Below, piece by piece: positions 57,855 through 64,000 of a DNA stretch of 64,000 bases. Made by a program: the position numbers and the translations under genes. The DNA is taken from NCBI RefSeq assembly GCF_011397635.1, contig NC_064761.1, forward strand, positions 42,682,143 through 42,746,142, written 5' to 3'. Positions within the stretch are counted from its first letter, which is position 1. Each line of letters begins with the position of its first letter. The stretch is from Epinephelus fuscoguttatus. Taxonomy: Eukaryota; Chordata; Actinopteri; Perciformes; Serranidae. The notes beneath the pieces were generated by a model, which saw only the letters and a list, made by a program, of their open reading frames with translations, was not told where the DNA came from and did no database searches.

Positions 57855-59374
57855 GCACACTGAATTAGAGCTCCCAGTAAGTTTTTAATGACTAAAAAAG
57901 CAACGTTTCGACCCAAACGGTCTTCCTCAGGCAACTTCAAAAGAATGAATGAAAAGGCAGGTGGCAGGTATACATATAGGCTAAGAGCCAGGTGTCATCC
58001 CACCCACGTCATCTGTCAATCAAACAAACAAACAGTCGTTCAAGTGAGCCATATATAGGCATATGATGGCTACTTAGTATGCACAAAGGATTTGCATATC
58101 AATAAGTGCAAAGAATACAGATATACAAAATAAACAAATTGTTATTGGGGAAACACAGTACAAAAGAGACAACTTTACTATTAGACAAGAAACTTTTTAG
58201 AATATTTTAGTAAATATTTTAAGGTATTTTATAATTTTGTAGATACAAACAAAACAAACAAACATGGGATTGCAGTTTTAAAAAGAGTACAGTTTTAAAC
58301 AGGAACACTGCTTGGAGAATAACGACACCAAATACCAGTTCACAAAAAGGGCCTAATGTCAAAATCCTCATTAAGGCCATTAGGTGACATGGTATTGAGA
58401 AAGAAGATCCAGTAGGTCTCCCTTTGAAGGAGTCTTCTTTCAATATCACCACTCCTACGTTGTTTTATAACCCTCTCCACTCCAGACAGTTTTCACCCTC
58501 AACCACTTATCAAAAGCCTGCCTATCAGTCAGTTTCACAGAATTCGCAGAGTATGCAGTGATGACAGCACACATGCAGCACAGGCTTCAGACCTTTCCAA
58601 CAGGCTCCTTAATAGAGGTTAGAGACAGGAGTGGGTCGCTGCAGCCAGGGGGCGCTATGACCAGATGACACAAGAAGAGTGCCTCCAACCTAGAAAAAAG
58701 GCAGACCCTAAACTCAAGCATGTGTTCACTGAACCACCCAAACTAGTGTGACATCAGCCCCCAAAACACACCAAAACCTCTCAGTCTACCAGATGGTAAC
58801 TACAAATGTGGGGGCTGCTCCCAATGCGTCTACACGCAGAGGTGCAAGACTTTTACCCATCCACACACAGGTCGCAACATTTCTATTCGTGGGACCATCA
58901 CATGCAGTACCACACATGTGATTTACATGATCCGGTGCCCATGCGGCCTTGCGTATATTGGGAAAACATCCAGGGAATTACGTACCAGAATCAGTGAACA
59001 CAGGAGCAAGATCAGATTAGGCGACGAGCACAGCCCTGTTGCGGCCCATTTTAAAAAAGCAGGCCACAACGTCAGTGCTCTGCGCTATCTAGGAGTGGAG
59101 AGGGTTATAAAACAACGTAGGGGTGGTGATATTGAAAGAAGACTCCTTCAAAGGGAGACCTACTGGATCTTCTTTCTCAATACCATGTCACCTAATGGCC
59201 TTAATGAGGATTTTGACATTAGGCCCTTTCTGTGAACTGGTATTTGGTGTCGTTATTCTCCAAGCAGTGTTCCTGTTTAAAACTGTACTCTTTTTAAAAC
59301 TACAATCCCATGTTTGTTTGTTTTGTTTGTATCTACAAAATTATAAAATACCTTAAAATATTTACTAAAATATT
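57855..59374 (+). mobile_element. Penelope-like retroelement, truncated with inverted second piece
   Basis: Plus-strand part 58484-59374 carries the retroelement's 3' coding end (GIY-YIG domain) and untranslated tail. Minus-strand part 58483 down to 57855 is a second piece of the same tail, including AACGTTTCGACCCAAACGG near 57901, a word typical of Penelope-like tails in fish. Arms 58201-58483 and 59092-59374 are inverted repeats of 283 bp with one mismatch seen. Such inverted partial copies are common in Penelope-like insertions. The reverse-transcriptase core is missing. Confidence 0.8.
58747..59235 (+). pseudogene. Penelope-like element C-terminus with GIY-YIG endonuclease domain
   Basis: An open frame of 162 codons runs from just after a stop at 58744-58746 to 59235. 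It has a Cys-rich knuckle, KCGGCSQC (about residues 18-25) with Cys and His further on (QRCKTFTHPHTG), then the GIY-YIG-type domain: VIYMIRCPCGLAYIGKTSRELRTR, with Y...AYIGKT as the nuclease signature and R.SEHRS as the next motif, ending GLNEDFDIRPFL. Penelope-like elements are the retroelements that join a telomerase-like reverse transcriptase to this endonuclease. The domain looks intact, including Tyr, Arg and a terminal Glu region, but the upstream part is lost and no start codon is obvious, so it is a relic unless translated as a fragment. Confidence 0.85.
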
Positions 59375-59592
59375 AGCTTACAACAACATTATTGAAAGTA
59401 ATAATATTATAGTTATAGTTCTGGCTACTGCAGTACAATATGTTGAAAGTATGTATTAATATCTGGCAGTATACATGTGTGACAATAGTCATATGTGTAT
59501 GATAACAGTAGAAGTATGACTAATGACAAACGATGGCAGCAGCAGCAGGAGGCATCTGGCAGGACCACGGCAGCAGCACAACCACACACATA
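59375..59592 (+). repeat. Repeat family B, 3' part
   Basis: CTTACAACAACATTATTGAA through GCAGCACAACCACACACA matches 41937-42152. It abuts the Penelope-like element directly; the shorter (CAG)n run distinguishes it from the 42-kb copy. Confidence 0.75.
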
Positions 59593-59599
59593 GTGCCAT

Positions 59600-59635
59600 A
59601 GCAAGGTGTACCTAATAAAGTGGCCGATGAGTGTA
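59600..59635 (+). mobile_element. Transposon end scrap
   Basis: GGTGTACCTAATAAAGTGGC followed by CGATGAGTGTAT is the terminal sequence of a common fish Tc1-type element. Only the end is present. Confidence 0.55.
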
Positions 59636-59639
59636 TACA

Positions 59640-60592
59640 TTTATAAAATAAAAAATGTCTGCAGTGTTTTTAGTACATGAAATAAGATAACATGCTAAAC
59701 ACATGTAGTTTAATGTTTGCACATGATATATTTTAGCCGATTAATGACACAAATACCTTCTGTCAAAATATTCAATGTAAAATTATTTTTTCTCTTGTTT
59801 TGTGAGCTTTTTTATCTGAGATTGTTGAAGCTATAAGTATTAGGCAACCTGCATGATGTTACTTTGACTAGTCTTACTGGTTTTTGCATCATGACTCCTT
59901 TAAAAAAATTCTCAAAGTAACTGGTTACGTTTTTAGTAATAACCATATGGCAATGCTGCCAAAATTGTGAAATGCGTAGATTTCACGCATGTTCGGGACA
60001 CGGGGGTGTATAAAATACCTAGGAAGCACTCTTTATGTTTAGTTACACAAGTTTAGGAGGCACATCCAGTTAATATATTTAGAAAAAGCTGAATTAGTAT
60101 TACCATGACATTGTTCCTCTTTCACAACCCCGAAGTGTCTTGTATTTCCCAACCCTGCTGATGTAACAATAATTGCATTTTTGATCACCACTCCACAATT
60201 TATTATTCACTATGTAGATTTGTTCACTGTAGAGTCTGAAGTCTACGGTGAGTTTAATGATACCCTTTATAATTGAATCAAACTATCCTACGCTGCAAAA
60301 AGTGAACAAGGAATGGTCACCAACCAAGTGCCATCAAGCATTGTGCATTACCTCATACTGCTTTTTGACATACTATGTTGTATTATGAAAAGACATGGAG
60401 AAAATGCAACACTGCACAGCAGAGTCCCTTCAAAATGGTAAAAAATTAAACCAAATAAATTAGTTACAAGCAGTAAAATCATCTCATTTTTAAACTTTGG
60501 TCAATTTTGGTGTGAGATTTTTTAGTAATATAACACTGGCGTTTTCATTTTCATGACTACTAGTTCATAGCCATTGGTAGCTTTGTCACCTT
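59640..60592. other. Intergenic, AT-rich, no gene seen
   Basis: No repeat or coding signal recognised. Confidence 0.5.
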
Positions 60593-61579
60593 CTACCTAT
60601 GCCAGTCCTCAATGCCTATGTGCAGTTTCACATAGATTGACCACGTCAGTGAGTAGAAAAACGTGGGACAGACAGAATGACTGACTGACAGAATGACACA
60701 CTGACAGTTTCCGTGATTATGTACAGCATACCATACCATGACTTAGTCATACCAAACATTAGAAACAACACCAACATTGGTCCACAGGGGGAGCCACAGC
60801 GATCGGTCGCATTTTAGCCATTTTGAAGCATTTTTCTGTTGTTATAGCGCCACCCAGTTGCCAATTAGAGTTACATTTCTCCAGTCACCTTGAGGCGTCC
60901 TGTTCTACATATCTACCAAGTTTAGTAAAAATCCATATGGCGGTTAGGCCTAGATAAGAAATGAGCTCTCTAGCGCCCCCATTTTGTTTGATGGGCTCAA
61001 TAATGGAGGGGTCCCCTCAGATTATGTGTGCTCATATGCCTACAAAGTTGCGTGGTGATGGGTGAAACCCTTGAGATGTTCTACACCTTTATGTGATGAG
61101 CCACGCCCTCCGCAATATTCATTGCCTTATAGAAGCTCAGTTTTAGGAAGTTTTCCAACTTTTGCCAAGAGGAACTTTAGATATTGCTCCCTAGATTATG
61201 TTCACCCAGTTTCATGCAGATCGCTCAAACTTCCTAGGAAGAGATCCATTTGAAGTGTTTTTCAAAAAATTCAAAATGGTGGAAAATCTATATAAGCGGA
61301 AGTTATGGGTTCTTGAGGCAAATGTGTTCCTCATGAGGAGAGGCATCTCTGTGCAAAGTTTCATGTCTCTATGACATACGGGGCATGAGATATGCCCATT
61401 CAAAGTTTGACATTTCAATGGGTTGCTATAGCGCCCCCCTTTGGCCAATTGATGTAATATTGCTTCATTGGCATCCTCCCATGACCCTCTACCACTGTGC
61501 CAAATTTCACATGGATTGACCAAGTCAGTGAGGAGAAAAACGTGGAACACACACACACAGAGTTTTCGTCATTATATAG
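60593..61579 (+). repeat. Repeat family A, copy 3, most complete
   Basis: About 0.99 kb, ending ACGAAAAC-type terminus (61562-61579 inverted) beside a short CA run. It is in the opposite orientation to copy 1 at 13791-14709, with which it agrees closely, and it extends about 70 bp further at the far end. No protein-coding frame. Confidence 0.8.
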
Positions 61580-62516
61580 TAAGATACGTCTTTGTTATCA
61601 CTATAAACACAGTTATGGAAATGACTGTTGTGGACATGGCATTTTTTTTTTAAATCTAACCATATGTTGGCTTGCTAATGTCTTCTTGCAGTGCAAATAT
61701 ACACAAAATAATCTACACAATATAAAATGTTGTTTTTCTTATTATTCGTACATTTAAAGAACAAGGGAAATAAAGCAACAGCTACATATAAAAGAACACT
61801 TTTTATATATTAAAAATAATGACTGATCTGTCATTTTTGTGTGCTCCTTTTAGTGACAAGTTAGTGTGACAAAAACCTTGTTTCTGACAGGGACACAAAA
61901 ACCGTGATGACTAAAGAATCACTTAGGTTTGTGCTGAACCTCAGATTTTATAATCTAGCTTTCCTCCAGATCTTGGTATGATTACATTTGTCATACAGTT
62001 GTTACCCTTTTGTTTCTTAGTTAAAGCAAATCACCATAGCAAAGACTTAATAGTCAACAATAAACAGAAACTAAACGAAATACAACAGAGCTGTGTTTCA
62101 TACTCCAAGAAACGCTGGTTTTTAGAGTTGTTTCCCAGCAATGGTTTTGTAATTAGTTTGCTAACCTCTGGAATAAGCACACATTAACTGACCCTTCGCT
62201 AAACCCCGCCCCTTCATGATGGTCCAACAAGCTGCCAGAGTAACCATGGAGCCCAAACTGTAACTAACTCAACTCCCTGAAGATATAAGATATATTATCA
62301 TATTTTTTGAAAGGTGGGTGGGTGGGGGGGGGGGGGGGGGGGTCTACAGTCTGTGTTTGAAGGATATATCCAGGATGTCAAACTGACTCAGCAGCAACAA
62401 CAGGTTAAAAAGACAAAGATAGTTAGAAGCTAAAGCCGAACTATAGGCTACAGATCACAGTGTAAAAGTGAACCACCACATCACTGCTGATCGACACACA
62501 AGACAATGAATATAAA
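61580..62516. other. Intergenic with poly-G run
   Basis: A run of about 20 G lies at 62323-62342, preceded by GGTGGGTGGGT. No gene seen. Confidence 0.5.
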
Positions 62517-62723
62517 GGGAAACTTTGCTGATATTCAACCAGCTCTGTGGCATCGCAGTGTGTGCAGATGAACGGTGTTTGGCTTTGCTTTTGCTGCCAG
62601 CACCCAGATCTCCGCCGCTGGATGGACAGGAATCTCAGGGGGAAGTAAAACAATGGGGAAGTAAAACATCATCTGCGCACAATGCAACCACGCACAGCTG
62701 GTTGAATATCAGCAAAGTTTCCC
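62517..62723. mobile_element. MITE with perfect 28-bp inverted ends
   Basis: Arms 62517-62544 (GGGAAACTTTGCTGATATTC...) and 62696-62723 are exact reverse complements of each other; total 207 bp. The core holds no frame of note. Flanks do not show a clear target duplication. Confidence 0.7.
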
Positions 62724-63179
62724 TGCTTCCCTTCACTGGTTCCTGTACAGAAGGGTCGGTCTTTTTTTAGAGTCAATACAAAGCAAAAGCAGCATGTGTA
62801 TACATTCAGTAGGCTATATCTTCAGTAGCTAGCTAGCTAACCCTACACTTTACAGGGTTTGATTTTGGTTTTGGAACAGGGAAGAAACATATATCTTTTT
62901 CCAACCTCTCCAGGTAACAAGTATCATTAATACATGACGTGCCCCAGACACAACATTTAGCTCCACATCCACAAAACCAGCCTGGAAATGGAGGAAATCT
63001 GAAACGACTGCATCAGAGTCTGAGCCAACCTGATGCTATGTTATAATTGGCCAGTCTGTGTCCGGGGGGGGGGACTTCATGCTCTACTTTGGCTGCCAAG
63101 TGGAAACTGGATAGAAATGAGCAGCCTAACTGTCAACAAACATGAGACCTACAGAGTCACATCATGAAAATGTGAGGAC
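62724..63179. other. Intergenic, no gene seen
   Basis: Contains a short poly-G run at about 63064-63072 and a CTAGCTAGCTAG patch at 62828-62838. Confidence 0.45.
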
Positions 63180-63617
63180 AAGGACAGGCAGGACATGCCA
63201 CACCACAAAAACTGCTCAGGAATGGCTGTGACAAAGAGCTCAAGGCATCAACCTGGCTTCCCAATTCCCCAGTTCCCAATCAGATCGAACATCCACTGGG
63301 CATGCTGGTACCTTACCTTGCAAACCACAAGACTCATAGGATCTGTTGACGCCTTGGTGCCAGACAACACAGGACACCCCCAGAGGTCCTGTCTTCATGC
63401 CTCGACAGGCCAGAGGCTCCTCCATAGATTGGACTTGGCTCTGACCTGTCGAGGCCTAGACAAAGGACCTCTGGGACACTGGATTATCCCACAGATGCTC
63501 AATTAGATCAGGATCTGGGGAATTTGAAAGCTAGATTGATGCCTAAAGCTCTTTGTCATGTTCGATGTTATTCACTTCACCTGCTAGTGGTTTTAATGTT
63601 TTGGCTGATCGGTGTAT
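63180..63617. mobile_element. Transposon right-end fragment
   Basis: Ends with GGTTTTAATGTTTTGGCTGA then TCGGTGTAT, and has TTCACTTCACCTGCTAGTGG just inside. These are the inverted-end words of a common fish DNA transposon. The open frame 63195-63506 across it is not like any transposase I know. The left end is absent. Confidence 0.55.
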
Positions 63618-63662
63618 AAGCACATGAAGAAACCCAATTCTCATGTGCAGCTTCTGCCTTAA

Positions 63663-64000
63663 AGGGAAATTTCGGTTTATTTCAACCTGTCTCCTATCGT
63701 CCTAAATTTGTTTCAAGTGACTAGTGACATAAAAATAATAGTTAGCATGTTAGCCGTTAGCCTAGATACAGCCGGGGCGCATAGTAGCGTCAGACCTGTT
63801 AAAACGTAAGTGAACGGGCAACCTTCAAGTGCAAAGTTAGTCCACTAAACAAGCTTTTTCTCCACAAAGACTGCCTCATATAGTTAGGATAAATGTCAGA
63901 GAACATACAGAAAACGACATGTAAACGTGTTGTCTTACCTTACCGGTGTGCTGCCATGTTTGTTTACCATTTAGCTCTGCTTTCCAAAGCACGGCCGAAA
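63663..64000 (+). mobile_element. TTAA element, second copy, cut by the window end
   Basis: TTAA at 63659-63662 is followed by AGGGAAATTTCGGTTTATTT and about 338 bp that match the left arm at 10862-11206, without its 6-bp deletion. The core and right arm lie beyond the window. Confidence 0.85.

Noticed and set aside
63195-63506. 103-codon frame
   Set aside because: Lies in a transposon end fragment and matches no transposase motif.

Overview
The window is nuclear DNA from a ray-finned fish, most likely a percomorph (spiny-rayed) teleost. Its genes have GT-AG introns. It is full of CA/TG microsatellites and of interspersed repeats familiar from percomorph genomes: Tc1 elements, hAT and TTAA-flanked short elements, a Penelope-like element and a LINE scrap. 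Genes fill only a small part. There are no bacterial operons, CRISPR arrays, or rRNA or tRNA genes that I can support.

Layout. Bases 1-28.5 kb form a gene desert. It holds microsatellites, an element encoding a stand-alone THAP zinc finger (8.85-10.19 kb), a TTAA-flanked element with ~345-bp inverted ends and a P2X7-tail-like remnant (10.86-12.0 kb), a ~0.9-kb repeat (13.8-14.7 kb), an hAT-like segment with a perfect 35-bp palindrome (18.2 kb), and a nearly complete but broken Tc1 transposon (24.57-26.19 kb). At 28.6-30.9 kb lies the intronless jun gene (c-Jun, 327 aa), whose promoter keeps the classic jun regulatory sites. At 32.65-32.76 kb there is a compact promoter-like block with SRE, Ets and CRE motifs but no gene right behind it. 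At 34.0-38.2 kb is a four-exon gene for a CARD plus ankyrin-repeat protein (773 aa) that fits the fish inflammasome adaptor Caiap. After a repeat-rich stretch, 42.99-46.4 kb holds a five-exon gene for a 309-aa protein whose N-terminus resembles the spliceosomal factor ISY1. Its start is preceded by a pair of CACGTG boxes. At 48.48-50.12 kb is a four-exon Fas ligand gene (274 aa). From 50.5 kb to the end there are again only repeats, including an inverted Penelope-like element with a GIY-YIG domain (57.9-59.4 kb) and second copies of families seen at the left end.

All four host genes are on the + strand. By family they share a theme of stress signalling, inflammation and cell death: AP-1 transcription factor, CARD/ankyrin adaptor, death ligand. 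The ISY1-like gene is the exception. Nothing in the sequence shows that they are co-regulated beyond AP-1/CRE/SRE-type motifs near jun and upstream of the CARD-ankyrin gene. The most unusual items are the transposon-borne solo THAP and P2X7-like sequences, the ISY1-like paralogue, the orphan immediate-early-style promoter block and the near-identical 283-bp arms of the Penelope-like element. Identities were judged by reading; no database or alignment was run.
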